A stretch of DNA of 64,000 bases from Primulina eburnea (GCF_022965805.1 NC_133104.1:40902682-40966681), one strand, 5' to 3'. Positions 45,678 to 58,535 are shown, counted from the stretch's first letter. Notes: generated by a model from the letters alone, not told the origin. Numbers and translations: made by a program.

Positions 45678-46871
45678 ATGATTTCTCAGCTGCCTAAATG
45701 GCGGAAACCTTCCGTGAAATGTGAAGTGTTTTATGCATCTTCAGGTCACAGGTTTATCCAAATCGTGCACAAAAGCACTGGGGGAAGAAAACCCAAGAAA
45801 AAAGTATATCGTAGGGAACATGATCTGGACAGAGTGATGGAGCTCCGTAAGAAACCAGCGCTGATTATACAGCTGAAGTCCATCATCCAATCACGGAAAA
45901 CCGAGTCTCTATTGCTCAGAGACCTTGAGAAAGAAGTTGGGTTTGTGAAGAAATGGAATTACATGGCTGTCATTGAAAAATATCCTTCCATTTTTCGTGT
46001 TACCGGAGGGCATAGTGAGAGATCACCACCGGCTGTTTCTTTGAGTGAGAAGGCGAAAAAGATTGCGGCTTTAGAAGGTTCGGTGATGGTGCAAATGGAG
46101 CCCATTCTGGTTAGGAATTTAAGGAAGTTGCTGATGCTTTCAGTTGATTGCAGGCTTCCGTTGGAAAAAATCGAGATGATCAGAAGTGAGTTGGGGTTGC
46201 CAAGTGACTTCAAGAATTCACTTATTCTAAAGTACCCAATTTTTTTTAAACTAAGTGATTTCAACGGGGTATCATATCTGCAATTGGAGAATTGGGATTC
46301 TTCGCTAGCAGTGACTTCTCGCGAGGAGAGGCTGGCACGCCAAGAGATATCGACCTCCTGTGGCCATTTACATAGGGCAACTGTGTCAAAAGATGGCAAC
46401 TTTATCGGTCCTTACGCATTTCACTTGAATTTTCCCGCTGGTTTTAGGCCGAACATGAGTTATTTAGAGGAAGTCCGAAGGTGGCAGAAACTGGACTTCC
46501 CTTCTCCATACTTGAATGCCAGGAGGTTTGAAGCTGCAGATGCAAAAGCTCGGAAGAGAGCCGTGGCAGTGCTTCACGAGTTCCTAAGTTTGACTATCGA
46601 GAAGAGATTGGATACAGGTCAGCTTGATGCATTCCATGCAGAGTATCGTTTGCCGGCTAGATTATTGCTTTGTTTGATTAAGCATCATGGCATATTTTAT
46701 ATCACTAATAAAGGTGGGCCGAGTACCGTATTCCTGAAGGAGGCGTACGATGGATCGAACCTAATTGATAAATGTCCTATTATAGGATTCAGGGACAAAT
46801 TTGTGGCCTTGATCGGCAGGAAAGATGAGAGTTTAGATGCGGGGGCTTCAACATTCTCTGCTGTCAATTAA
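45678..46871 (+). CDS. PORR-domain organelle RNA-splicing protein
   Basis: Intronless, 397 residues from ATG at 45678 (MISQLPKWRKPSVKC). An in-frame TTG 15 bases upstream is not a plausible start, and another ATG at 45671 is out of frame. The N terminus is basic and low in acidic residues, fitting a mitochondrial or plastid targeting peptide. The PORR region covers most of the rest: LRKKPALIIQLKSIIQSRKT, WNYMAVIEKYPSIFRV, RLPLEKIEMIRSELGLPSDF, NSLILKYPIFFKL, YLNARRFEAADAKARKRAV, VLHEFLSLTIEKR and RLLLCLIKHHGIFYI. PORR proteins such as WTF1 and RPD1 relatives bind organellar group II introns and assist splicing. Which organelle and intron cannot be told from here. Confidence 0.93.
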   Translation: MISQLPKWRKPSVKCEVFYASSGHRFIQIVHKSTGGRKPKKKVYRREHDLDRVMELRKKPALIIQLKSIIQSRKTESLLLRDLEKEVGFVKKWNYMAVIEKYPSIFRVTGGHSERSPPAVSLSEKAKKIAALEGSVMVQMEPILVRNLRKLLMLSVDCRLPLEKIEMIRSELGLPSDFKNSLILKYPIFFKLSDFNGVSYLQLENWDSSLAVTSREERLARQEISTSCGHLHRATVSKDGNFIGPYAFHLNFPAGFRPNMSYLEEVRRWQKLDFPSPYLNARRFEAADAKARKRAVAVLHEFLSLTIEKRLDTGQLDAFHAEYRLPARLLLCLIKHHGIFYITNKGGPSTVFLKEAYDGSNLIDKCPIIGFRDKFVALIGRKDESLDAGASTFSAVN

Positions 46872-47659
46872 CTTTGCTGCACTCTTTTAAAAACATTCCT
46901 TTAATCCCAGCTAGTTCACTTTCCTCATATAGTTACAAGATTTTGGCTGCTGGAAAAGTATTTGGATGACAAGTCATGTTTTCATGATTAATGTTTTGAT
47001 CAGCAAACATATAGCATGTAGGGGTGGGCGTCGGGTTCGGGTTTATCGGTTCGGGTAGTCATTATCGTTTTAGGAAGTCTGAATCCTTGTGGGTCGATGT
47101 TTGGGTTATTAGAATCCAAGAATTGGGAAAAATCTGCATATGTTTCTTCTTGGCTATGCGCATAAACATTATATGTTTTTGTTGCCTACATCATGCTATC
47201 TTTCGGGGGCCAATTCCAACTAGTTTGGGAGTAAATATTACAAACCACTAGTTTAAGTAGTTATTGAAAAACTTGATTTTCTCAATATATTATCCATTTG
47301 TTCATTTTTGTTCAGATATTCGATAAATTCTTACACAGAGGTGCTCCCATTGATGGTCACATGTTCTGAATATTCATAAATTTGCCTCATAAAAAGAACA
47401 AACTGTAAAAACTTGACATTGGATGTTCAATTTTGGAAGTTTAATTTTTTTTATTAGAAACAATATCGAGAGATTATAAAGAAATTTAAAATAGAGAAAA
47501 CAACGAATACAGATATTGCATCTCAATCCATGACTGGTGAAGAAACGATACAAGTTTTTGGAAAGTTTTATTTAACTTCTTTTTGCTTCAAAAAACTCTT
47601 AATTTCAAATGGAGCAACTGTTCATGCCTGCTTTTTAGTTAATCAAGAAAATAGCCTCA

Positions 47660-47735
47660 CTTTTTAATGGATGACTCAAATAAAAGATATGTCCCATAAA
47701 ATACGATCCGTGAGATCGTCTCACACAAATTTTTG
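47660..47735 (-). repeat. GAGACGG-family half element
   Basis: Only the half from TTTTTAATGGATGACTCAAA to CGTCTCACACAAATTTTTGTC is present. Confidence 0.85.
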
Positions 47736-49210
47736 TCTTCCCCGCCCTATAGAGTCAATTTCTTGATTATATTTACAAATATAGATGAATCAATTTATTT
47801 TGGAAATGTTACTACCAATAAATTAATTTTTTTTTTAAATAACTAACCAATTTTAATTTTGCTTAAATTATTCTACAGATTTCGTAGCAAAAAAGTAGAT
47901 GTTATCATTTCAATTCCCAAAATACCTTAATTAATTTTATATGAAAATCTCTATATTTTAATAAATATTTTTTTAAAAAAAAAAACAAGACATATACGTA
48001 CATGTGTGTGAGTTAATATGAAGTATTTAAATTATTATTATCAGCATTCAGCAATAGGCTATATGAGATGGTAAGACCAAAGTTTTCATCTTTTCAATTA
48101 TGGCCCACACAATTTTATCATAATTAAATATATTATTGAATATTTTAAAAATCTTCAATATATCACATGTGAACTTTATATCACAATTTAAGTTATTAAA
48201 TCATAAGATTAAAACTTTAAATCCGCACAAAATGAACAATATCAAATATATATCATCCTAAAATCCAGCAATTAATAGATCCATCCCATAATTATGAAAT
48301 TATATACCACAAAAAAAAGGTGTTTGTCCAAATTTAAACATGGTTAAAAAAAAAAAAGATCCGTGATTCTTGGTTCAGTCACTCTCACTTTTAAAATCCC
48401 ATTGTGTATTTCATCGTTGGAAGATGCTTGTGAAAGTGGGGTGGAGGAAACAAACAAGAACTTTTGACAAGGATAGCAAATTGGAGTAAAATACAAGTAA
48501 ATAAATTCTTTTATTCTAAATAAATTCTTGCATTAAAAATTCTAATTTCTTTTTTGGAGCCTGTAATAATAATGACATTGGCTTCGCAGAAACATGGCAA
48601 GATTTAAAAACACATGGCATTTCCTACCCCACTTGCTTATTGCATTTTAGAGCAACTTTTCTTTTACCAATTATTCGAACTTGTGGCCAAGTAATCTATA
48701 TGTTATCTGTCGGAGATCATGTGTTTCAATTCCTATCGACTACTTTTTTGATTTGGCACCAATCAAAAAGTTATCCGCTGAAATGATTCATGTTTGTTTA
48801 GTTGAACAGATCAGAGTGTGGGGTAGAGATCAGGACAAAAGAACATGTAGAATAATAAATAAGCACTTAAGTTAACATTTTAACTATTTCTTGTTATGAA
48901 AATTACTATTTCAATATATATCCATAGTATAAAATGTTGTGAATTAGGATTTTGGTTAATGCATGTTAAATAGATTCGAATAAAGTGTGTAATTGTTATG
49001 ATCATCGTCACCACCGTATATGTATTTTGATAAAACGACTAATAGCCATTATGGGTTGAGTTTGGCTTGCACCCACGACGAAAAAGTGAATCTCGGCGCT
49101 GGATTTCTTGTTTGTTGGTGTTATGCTCACACTTCACCATCAATTGTAACCCTTGAAAATGAAAAATCATAGCAAAAAGCTCCTTTTTTTAAAAAAAATA
49201 CCCTCTCCCC

Positions 49211-49231
49211 CTCTCTCTCTCTCTCTCTCTC
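49211..49231. repeat. (CT)n tract
   Basis: About ten CT repeats within a longer pyrimidine-rich stretch starting at 49201. Confidence 0.9.
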
Positions 49232-49952
49232 CTTAAATTGTGCTTGTTAATTTTCAGATAAGCAATCCAAATTGGGGTGCTTTCTATTCAAAATTGCAAG
49301 AACATCTTTAGGCCTACTCCACTATGAAACGAACCCATTAATGTAAAGCTAAGTCATCTTGGAAATTCTTGCATAAAGTTAACTCATTCCTCGAGGGGAT
49401 ATGATTTCCAAGTTGAATGGTTATGCTTACTTTCTTCTTAAAGCATGAAGGTGGATTCTTGTCTTGACCTAACATTTTGCCTTTACAAAAGATTAAAATG
49501 AATCAATTAATAAAAGCAAGAGTATTCCCAAAAAATCTTTCTACACCCTTTTCCTTTTAAGTTGATGGGATGACACCAAAAACTCTTAAATATTTGGACA
49601 CAAATCATTGGGTGGCATCATAATTATCATCATGTGCAATATTTTATGTGTATTCTATCAGATGACTGTGTTAATTTTTTTGGTCTTAAATCACTAAACT
49701 ATATACAGATCATTGATAAATTGACTCCTACGTTCGCTTAGAGCAAGATTCTTTAGATTTGACTAGACAAGATGCCAATGACAAAGGCAAAAAAATCAAG
49801 ATTTCACATTGGAAAATTGAAGTAAACAAAAAATTTCAATATGTTTAGATAGCATTGATTTAGTCAATATTATCGCCTTTCTCATTGAATTATTGAGACT
49901 CTTGTTTGATCAAAACAATAACCTTAAGTTGTATTTGGAAGTGTGGTAAAAA

Positions 49953-49975
49953 TTTATGTGAGACGGTCTCACAAG
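49953..49975 (+). repeat. GAGACGG-family terminal fragment
   Basis: Only the A-rich end and first palindrome remain (AAATTTATGTGAGACGGTCT), followed by unrelated DNA. Confidence 0.8.
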
Positions 49976-51290
49976 AAACTTACTTTTAGAGTGATGAGTT
50001 CGAAATTCATGAATTTCAATAATAGTTTTAGTATTAACCATAAAATAACAGATGAAATCTTAAATCCATACATTAATTATTTACACATTAGTTAACACAA
50101 AATATAATGGATTTCAAATGCCTCAATTATTGAGTGAACTTCATTAAATTTATCTTGATTAATATGAAATGGTAATTAAACATACAAATGTGAATTTGAA
50201 GTTTATAAGCTCGTTTATTTAGAACAACAAAAATACATTTAAATATATTTAAAATATATAAATTTAAAATCAATCAATTTAAATACAACTTTAAATTTCA
50301 CACATTGACGAATACTCTTGATTTTTGGATGGGGCCTTACTCAAAAGTTAAAATGTGACTTGAAACAAAAGTAAGACACGAAATCAATTCCAAGAAAATG
50401 ATGGGACAACTTTTGATTATGTTGGATTTTTTTATATTTTTCATTATAGCTTCGTATAATTACGTTTGATCCAAGTTTAGATTAGTTCTTTTAAGTCCAT
50501 GTTTTTTTTAAAAAAATCCATGTTGATTATTGTTGTGATTTTATTTCTGGAATCTAAATTTGGGTGAATGAAATTAAAAACACGAGAATTTATATTTGTC
50601 CCGGGAGTGTAAATATAAGTTAATTATGATAGATAATTTCAAATCCAATCCTCGAATCGAATCGTGTCTTTATAATTTCTTCAATTTCTATCATTTTATT
50701 GCTACTACTTTGAAGTTGTTACCCGAATCTTGATAAACACATACCCATGAACACCAGCTCGGGATGAAAAATGAAAAACGAAAAATTCACTTCTTGCTTG
50801 GCCTATAATTTATTTACAAGCTAGCTATATTTTATCCCCCAAAATATAAACATCACCTCTTCAAGTTGATCTATGTTATACCAAGAATTTTACTTCCGTT
50901 CTATTTATACAAGATGTTAATATAAACATCGCACTTCAAATATACCGACGAGCCCACTGTTTTGATTTTGAATTCAGATATCCGTATAAACATCTTGTAC
51001 AAAAATAAACGAAAAATATTATTCTCTATACAACATAGAATTCACATCTCCTGAAAGAAAGAATTCACATCCAAAATGCTTGTTTACCTTGACTCGTATA
51101 TTATATTTTTTTAAATACCCCACGAAGTCTCTTTTAGCTAAATATTGGCACGTAGCGTTGAAAATGCAACAAGGACAAATTGTCATTGCATTCCTTCTAC
51201 CAAAAGTTTACACACAAGGACATATATATAGATGATGTTTGTGAGACATATATTTTATTTGAGTCATTTAAGAATGAATATGAAAATTCA

Positions 51291-51291
<1 letters not shown>

Positions 51292-51360
<69 letters not shown>
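51292..51360. repeat. (TA)n microsatellite, about 35 units
   Basis: Pure TA run. It follows a fragment reading TTTGTGAGACATATATTTTATTTGAGTCA (51239-51269), which looks like part of a GAGACGG repeat. Confidence 0.97.
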
Positions 51361-51364
<4 letters not shown>

Positions 51365-52090
51365 ATCTAATGGACATTTCAAAGCGATCAAGTAGATAGG
51401 AGATAACGAAAAACGATAGGTTTCGATCGTGACCTAATTTTGAATCCAAGACCTAAATACCATAAACAAAGATTGATGTCTTAATGGTCTGACTTTATAA
51501 CACAAATTAGTTTTTACGAATATATCCTATCTGTTAGATAAATAATTTTTTTCATATAATTTAATCATAACTATAATATCTAATCACTTTGAAAATTCAC
51601 ATATTATCTCTGAAAATTACATATTTAATATAATTTCATTATAATTATTCAAATAATAATTAGAAATTACAACAAAATTTTATAAATGGAGTCGATTCAT
51701 GTACGTAATAATTATTATTTAACGCAGATATCGTGTGTGGGCGTGATTCGATAGTTTAAAATGAATAATGGTGCACCAAAAGGGAAGGAACTTTACCGAT
51801 CAAAATTGAATAATTATCCTGTCATGTCGACATTTGTGCCAATATATTGGGCATAATAATAGGTGATTGAATGTTTTAAGTCCAAGAAAGCATAATGCAT
51901 GTGGGCCGGATGAGTGCTGTGACGGCGATTATGACAATGAAACTGTCTATATACGGACATAATTCAAAGAATATTTATTATTTACTTTTGATTTAAAAAA
52001 TAAGGAAATTTAGACATTTTGATGTTTGCATATGCTCATAAATAAAATTGGTAAATTATGTATGAAAAAGTTGCTGCCATGATGGCAATT

Positions 52091-52176
52091 CATTAATTAT
52101 AAAATTTGACATATATTCAAGTTTTTTTGGTGTCATTAATTATAAAATTTGACATATATTCAAGTTTTTTTGGTGT
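52091..52176. repeat. 43-bp exact tandem duplication
   Basis: CATTAATTATAAAATTTGAC through TTTTTTTGGTGT occurs twice head to tail without a visible change. Confidence 0.95.
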
Positions 52177-52377
52177 AAATAAATTTAGCTTGGGAGTTGG
52201 ATTCCCTTTAGCATATTATCAACAAACCCAAACTTCCAAACTAAAATTTGGGACTTCCATGTTTATTTATTTAAAATCATGCTAACATCAATTATAATGT
52301 GGAGCAAGAGTCATCCTAGAATTTAATACTTCCCGATTTGGCGCAGCATTTAATTTGGTATCGATTATTATAAGACA

Positions 52378-52520
52378 AACTTATGTGATACGGTTTCACA
52401 TGTCGTATTTTGTGAAACATATATCTTATTTGGAACATCATGAAAAAATATTACTTTTTATTGTGAATATCGATAAAGTTGACTGTCTCACATATACCGT
52501 CTTACAAAAGACCTACTCAT
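52378..52520 (+). repeat. GAGACGG-family repeat
   Basis: From ACTTATGTGATACGGTTTCAC to TCACATATACCGTCTTACA, 3' part eroded. It lies immediately downstream of the BOI-like gene's 3' end. Confidence 0.85.
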
Positions 52521-52604
52521 AAAAACGATGTCAAAATATTGATAATCGATAACCCATGGCGTAAATCAAATAATGGAGGTCAATTAATTGGGGTTTAATA
52601 TATT

Positions 52605-53705
52605 TTAGGACATATTAACGTGGACACTAGCGGTTTTGGGGGATTTACAGAGGGGGCAAATATGGAGGGACGACCCGCACACAGTACAAAGGCAAAGATG
52701 CCTGCATGGCAAAAGCAGAACGCACGATTCCTCTTCCCCACAACTCCTGCAAATCATGTACCTGCCACCCGTTGAGGTCCTCTTCCTTAATGTACGCTGC
52801 TCGATTTCTTCGCAGGTTTCTCCGCAGCACGACTGCGCGTCGTCGATCGACGCTGCTTCATCGTCGCGGCGGCGTTGAGCGATGACTTGTTCTAGATTGC
52901 TGCGTAACGCGTTTGCGGTGGCTTCGTTGCTCTGAGCCAAATCTCGCCATATCTGATTTTCAATGCTCAGAACTTTCACTCTCTCCTCCAGCACGCAGTT
53001 CAACTTTCCGATCCTCTGGATTTCTTCATCTTTCGCTTTCATTTTCTTCATTATGTTGTCTTCAACCGCGGCCGTGATATGCCGGGAATATGAGTATCTC
53101 TTCCGCCTCTCTTCGATTTCCATCCTCGCGTTCTCCGTCTGTGATTTGTATAATTTTAAAATACATACAAATCGAGTAAAAAAATTGAAAAACTAATCAG
53201 ATGACACGCGTAACGTACATGTTGTGAGACGAAGCGATCGACTTCCAATTGTTGCTGTTGGATCTGAAACGTTAAATCTTCTCCGAGAAAAGTGAAAGAA
53301 CCGCAACCGTTATCTCCAATCTGGTTCAGACCACTGCACAGCGATGGATGCAGAGGAGTTACATTCGCATCTCTTGAACGCTTTCTCGAGACAGGAACGG
53401 CGTAGGTGAGACCACTGTCACATTTCATCGCCGCCGTCTTATCGTTGATCGGCAAACCATACACAGGAAACACAGCGCCCGCCGTAGTCGTGGTTCCAGG
53501 AGCAATCAATCCATACAACATATCACACGCATACACGTTTCCACTTCCTTCAACGCCATTCATCATCGTTTCTCTAGAAATGAACTATCCAAAAATACAT
53601 CAACTCGATTCCTACACCGATTTGCGCTATACCAACAAATATAGAGAGAGAAAGAGAGAGAGAGAGCTACCTTTTTCTGGAGATCTGCGGAGCTTCAACG
53701 GCCAT
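52605..53705 (-). CDS. BOI-related RING E3 ubiquitin ligase
   Basis: Three exons, 53705-53671, 53573-53219 and 53138-52605, join in phase to 307 residues. The N terminus MAVEAPQISRKR is BOI-like; then MMNGVEGSGNVY and a basic VSRKRSRD patch. A coiled-coil-like stretch follows (QIQQQQLEVDRFVSQHTENARMEIEERRKR and on, with many Glu/Lys/Leu). The C-terminal RING holds Cys260, 263, 275, His277, Cys281, 284, 291 and 294 and ends CKSPKTASVHVNMS, as in BOI/BRG proteins. These ligases attenuate cell death and bind DELLA proteins and BOS1 in Arabidopsis. The acceptor CTAG|AGAAACG was chosen for exon 2 because it alone keeps the frame. A TATA box lies about 50 bases upstream. Confidence 0.93.
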
Positions 53706-53751
53706 TAATGATACATTAGGATTCTTTTACATGTATTTCTGGTATCTCACC

Positions 53752-53761
53752 TTTTTTATAG
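53752..53761 (-). promoter_or_regulatory. TATA box of the BOI-like gene
   Basis: Minus strand CTATAAAAAAG, 47-57 bases before the start codon, implying a very short 5' UTR; a GA/CT-rich tract lies in intron 1 at 53641-53666. Confidence 0.55.
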
Positions 53762-53769
53762 TGTGACTT

Positions 53770-55848
53770 ATAAGCGGGGAACTTAAATATATAGCTACGC
53801 AAACGCTTAAATGCCTTTAACTCATTTGGTCCATAAGGTTGATAAATATATAATGCGAAAATGCGAGGATGCAATAAAGGATATATAATTTGAATATTAT
53901 ATAGACAAAATTATAATTTTTCATTTTACGATTTTAATCGTCTATATTATCGAATTCAATCTTAATCATATATCTTTTAATATTTCTATTGTCGAAAGGC
54001 TGAGGTGGTCCTACGTGCACAATAAGAAAAAAATGACTAATATTTAAAAAAACAAACAAACAATCAAAGAAAGCTGATTATGATTGAGATATTTTGTAAA
54101 TAGAAAAATATACAAGACCTGATAATTGAGGTGTCAACTTTGAAGTTGTTGTAGCTTAAAAATTGAGATATGGTACATACTAAATTTGAAACAAGGATGG
54201 AGTGGGCGGGGATGAAGATTTGATCTTTCTGGTAGTCCCCGAACCCGAAAAAACGGAGATCGAGAAGGGTATGAAGGTAGGGATAGAATTTGGGGGACGA
54301 AAATGAGGATGACATACACGCCCGTCCCTTTGCTATTTCTATGTGGTACATAAATATACTAATCTTTTTTAATAATGACTCAATAATATATTGCAATTTT
54401 AGTCTTGTAAATTGAAATATTTTGAATTTTAGTCATTATCTTGTCAAACTTTGATTTTCAAAATTTGGGACAAAATTTTACTACCTATAGAGGACGAGTA
54501 TATTACATATATATAAGTTGGAATTCTGAATAAATCATAGTTATCTATTTGCCATGAATTCATGTAAATTGTTCAAACAAAAAATATGATCTATTTCACT
54601 CGTTGATTTACACATAGTTAGCTTACATCTATGTCTATTTTTTTTAATTTAAAATATAAAAGTAAAATATAAAAGAATATTAATACATTATGGAGCAACC
54701 CCAACGTGTTAAGAAACAGATGATCATGAATATTTAACGTCAGTAATTTAATTAAAAGACGCCAACCATTATTTCATATAGATATAGGTCAAAACGTATT
54801 AAAATTGGAGACGTTAAACCTTCAATTTCCAGGCAATCAGTCTACTAAAATTAAATATAATTTATTTTGAATATAATGGCATAATACAATATCTGCTGTC
54901 TAGCTAGTTTATATATTCATTGATTGAAAGGAGAATAATGGAGTGATTTAATTAATAATAACCCACTTATACCCTTGTGTAAGTATTATTTAATTTAATT
55001 TATTTTAATTTGGGGAGATATTCTTCTATTTTCATGATATGTATAAATCTAATTAAAGTTTATTCAAACTTGAAAAAAATTTACCTTTTGGATAATTTAA
55101 AATAAATAATCAATTGTGATATTTAATTAACCTTTTTTTTTTTTTTACAGTGAAACGAGTCTGCCTACTAATGTCATTTAAGTAGAAAAAAAATAGTTGT
55201 GGGAGAGGCGACTCATCTAAGTAGAAGAACAATATATATATATATATATGTTATCATAACTTTGAACCGTAGCCGCTATCCTTCGAGTAAAGCATTAACA
55301 CAATAGTGCTAGCTTTCAAACCAATTTAGTCAAGTAAACCGTACTGAACAAGTTCGGTATGTCGAACACTTAGGCACAACGCTCATATACTTCACTAACT
55401 CGTACACTCAATGAGAGCCGGTGGATGTTGTTTCTAATTTCGTTTATAGAGATATGAGAAAAAATGTTTTTTTTTTTTTGTGTGATGTGATAACCCGTAG
55501 TACACCTTGAAAACCCTAGGCTTAACGTATAATAGGAGCCGGTATTTGTAATGCACTTGCTTGCACATAGCCAAAGGCCTTGTTTCAAAATATATAGCAC
55601 CATATATAAAGAAAGACAAGTAGATTAATGATGACTTCTGTTAGTATACATCACTATTCACTAGATGCTGATAATGCACGCACATAATTAACTAGCCTTT
55701 CAAAATCCTCCCTTCATAGAATATCAGCTCGATGCATATACTCTGTAATGTTTCATGACCATTATATACATGCATGACGACTTCGATAAGGCGACCGGAG
55801 ATGTAACGTACATGTACAAAACAAAGCAGAGGCCATAAAACCACAATT
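53770..55848. other. Gene-free interval between the BOI-like and NAC genes
   Basis: AT-rich, with short unsupported frames (for example 54064-54396 on the minus strand). A short (TA)n lies at 55231-55248. The last ~150 bases are 3' flank of the NAC gene. Confidence 0.4.
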
Positions 55849-57310
55849 CTACAAATAAAATGGATTTATATAACCACCGATGCCGCCGGCTTGAGCAAAA
55901 GGGTCGACCAGGGATCGGATATCCTCCCAATCTTCATACCTTAACAGCTCATCCATACCAACACAGGAGACAGTGCTTGCAAATGATGAAGCAGAAGCAA
56001 TACCTGGAGGGGTCAAATGGTCTACAAATTGTTGTTTTGCAGCGTTCTCAACATGAGGGAAATCGGGTTTCTGCTGCTCGTTTTGCCCGAGATTGGGTGC
56101 ACCGAAGCTAATGTAATTTATGGGCCAGTTTTGGTTCGAGGACTCCACACTGCAAGTTTTGGAATTGGATTCATCAACTGGATTGATATAACTTATACTC
56201 GTTTTTGCAGCCATTTCTCTCAAGGCTGTGGCACATGGTTTTCTGTTTGAAGCATTTCGCTTTACTATTCGGCAAAGGGTCCAAACTTCCTGTCGACCAA
56301 ATCCAATATACTTATGTTAGTATCACAAATAATGATCGATGAAATTAAAATTATCGGTTTTGATCAAAAAGTAAGACCTTTAATACTTAATAACCGACAA
56401 AATATGTACAAGACCATAGTTGCGCTTAATTTCTTACCGCTTCTTGTGCAATTCTTTCAGTATTCAAATTGTGTTTGGTGGTTTTGTTATGGCTTGAAGA
56501 TAGCGGAAGACGGAACTCGTGCATCATCCAATCGGTTTTAGTGCCTTTTCCAGCACTTCCACGGTAAAATACGAGGGATTTCTTCAGCCCAATGAAGTCA
56601 CCTCCCGAGGAGTGTACAGGTTTATCAATACCCGTCGCTTTCCAGAACCCCGAACCCGTCACTCTATTGGGTCGGATGCTGTTCCTGTATTTTCTTCCTC
56701 TTTTGCAGAAGTAGTACCACTCATTGTCCTCACCAGTGTTGAATTCTGAATTCCGAGAACAAATATTAAAAAAAATAAAATAAAAAATTAATGAAAAAAG
56801 AACCTCAGACATTTTCATGCATCGTTGTTTCACTCATCAGTATCAAAACTTGTTGTACTCATAATTTTAAGACAACGAGCTCCATGTTTCAACTGTGGCT
56901 CAAATTCGAGAACTCGTTTGATATATTCTATATAGACACACACACATACACACACTTGCCGAGCTTCATAGTTCAGATTAAATCAAACGTTACTGGAGCT
57001 TTATTTCAAATCCTGCCCGGTGACTTGATTTGTTTGCTTTCTAAACCTAGCTAAGTCAAGAATATCAACGATCTTATCATGCTAGTTATACACATAATAT
57101 ATGAAATAAAATCAATAAGCTTAATTCAAAACATGCATCACACATACTTGGAAGATCCCATGGATCATACATGTAGATGTCTGCCTGCTTGATAAGATCC
57201 ATACTTATCCGCTTCTTCTCCACTTTTCGACGAAGATAAAACCCTACTAGCTCTTCATCTGTTGGATAAAACCGAAACCCCGGAAGTGGAACACGATCGT
57301 CTTCTTCCAT
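55849..57310 (-). CDS. NAC transcription factor, JUB1/ANAC042-like clade
   Basis: Three exons, 57310-57148, 56745-56438 and 56289-55849, join in phase to 303 residues. Exon 1 to 2 gives [16 protein letters not shown], restoring the usual NAC sequence. Domain landmarks: [92 protein letters not shown] and [11 protein letters not shown]. The [20 protein letters not shown] wording is that of the JUB1/FEZ side of the family rather than the NAC1 side. The C-terminal activation region is Ser/Asn-rich and ends with an acidic [19 protein letters not shown]1 of Arabidopsis is an H2O2-induced brake on senescence; that role here is inference. No miR164 site is seen. Confidence 0.9.
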
Positions 57311-57410
57311 TAGTACCTATACCAAGTTTTGTCAAGATCAGTGCTGATATTATTAATTTCCCTTTGAAGTTATCTGGAAAGAAAATTAAAACGGAAGGTT
57401 CTTCCCGATG

Positions 57411-57420
57411 TGATATATAG
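57411..57420 (-). promoter_or_regulatory. TATA box of the JUB1-like NAC gene
   Basis: Minus strand TCTATATATCAC, about 100 bases upstream of the start codon; normal spacing. Confidence 0.5.
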
Positions 57421-58354
57421 ACAAAACGTGATGCTGAGGGTTTGAAGAGTGGTGCGTGAAATGGCCATGTATTTTGATTTGTTTATTTGGTCAAGTCAAT
57501 AGAATTGACTTCAAGTTTTAAAAGGACCCACAAGTCTGAGATTTTTGAACTTGAAGGGGTCTTCAGTCTTCCATGGATTAATTGATGGTCAATCATATAG
57601 TATATATAATTTTGTGAAACAAATTTTTAACTCGATCCAATATATGAAAAAAATAAATTTTTTTTAAAAAATATTATTTTTCACTTTGACTATGAAAGTG
57701 GCACGTCTCACAAAAATAGATCAGTATATAGTTATTTAAGCTTTCATTAATTAAAGGGCAACTAAAGTAAGCTTTATCTATTAAAAGTAAACTAAAAGTA
57801 GGAAAATGAATTGGGTTTAAGCAATAAATTCACATATTTTTAGGGAAAAAATTAAATAATCAAGTCGGTGATAATTCTTGCAGTTGATTCATTGCTCGGT
57901 CCAATGGATTAATATCGTAAATGAAAATTAAGTTGTAATTTGCCGGCCTTAATCTTGAAATTCAGAATAACTATTATTCCAGAGACTTTTACATAACTAG
58001 CAAGGGTTTAGTCGTCGGAGATTTGAAATAGTAAAATATTGTTTGTTTTAAAATAGTAATTATTATCATATATCAATATAATTAGATCACGTGAATCATT
58101 TGTATTTTAGGGGGAGTTGACATCATGGGCTTATTATTCAAACGTCAAAATTTCAGCACACCATGGGGAAAAATACTTCATATATGTAATATAGAAAAAT
58201 CCGTAAAATATTTTAATGGATATTAGATTTTGATAAATGATTAATTAATTATGAGAAGTATTAGAACTTGATTTATCGTAAAATCTTTAGTTTGAAAAAA
58301 GTGGAAGGGAATGGTGATTGAGCAACCCATTTCGGTCCAATTTTTTCAAATTGT

Positions 58355-58535
58355 AAAAACTTGTGTGAGACGGTCTCACAAGTCCTATTTTATGATACAT
58401 ATCTCTTATTTGGGTCATCCGTGAAAAATTATTACTTTTTATGACAAGAGTATTACATTTATTATAAATATCTGTAGGGTAGACCAGATCCGTTTCACAG
58501 ATAAATATTCGTGAGATCGTTTTACAAAAGACGTA
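58355..58535 (+). repeat. GAGACGG-family repeat
   Basis: Begins AAAAACTTGTGTGAGACGG and ends ATTCGTGAGATCGTTTTACA. Full-length, moderately diverged, with a GACCAGATCC alteration near the second inner palindrome. Confidence 0.9.

Larger units (their letters stand above)
46872..52604. other. Gene-free interval of about 5.7 kb
   Basis: I found no supported gene. Visible items: a GGGTTCGGG-type low-complexity patch at 47024-47060; half of a GAGACGG repeat (47660-47735); a lone GAGACGG terminus (49953-49975); a CT tract (49211-49231); a long TA microsatellite (51292-51360); a 43-bp tandem duplication (52091-52176); and a full GAGACGG copy (52378-52520). Confidence 0.5.

Noticed and set aside
45959..46399. 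146-codon minus-strand frame
   Set aside because: Antisense shadow of the PORR gene.
48681..48875. 64-codon plus-strand frame
   Set aside because: No recognisable domain, no splice or promoter context, and AT-rich surroundings.
55860..56749. Plus-strand frames overlapping the second NAC gene
   Set aside because: Opposite-strand shadows of the NAC exons.
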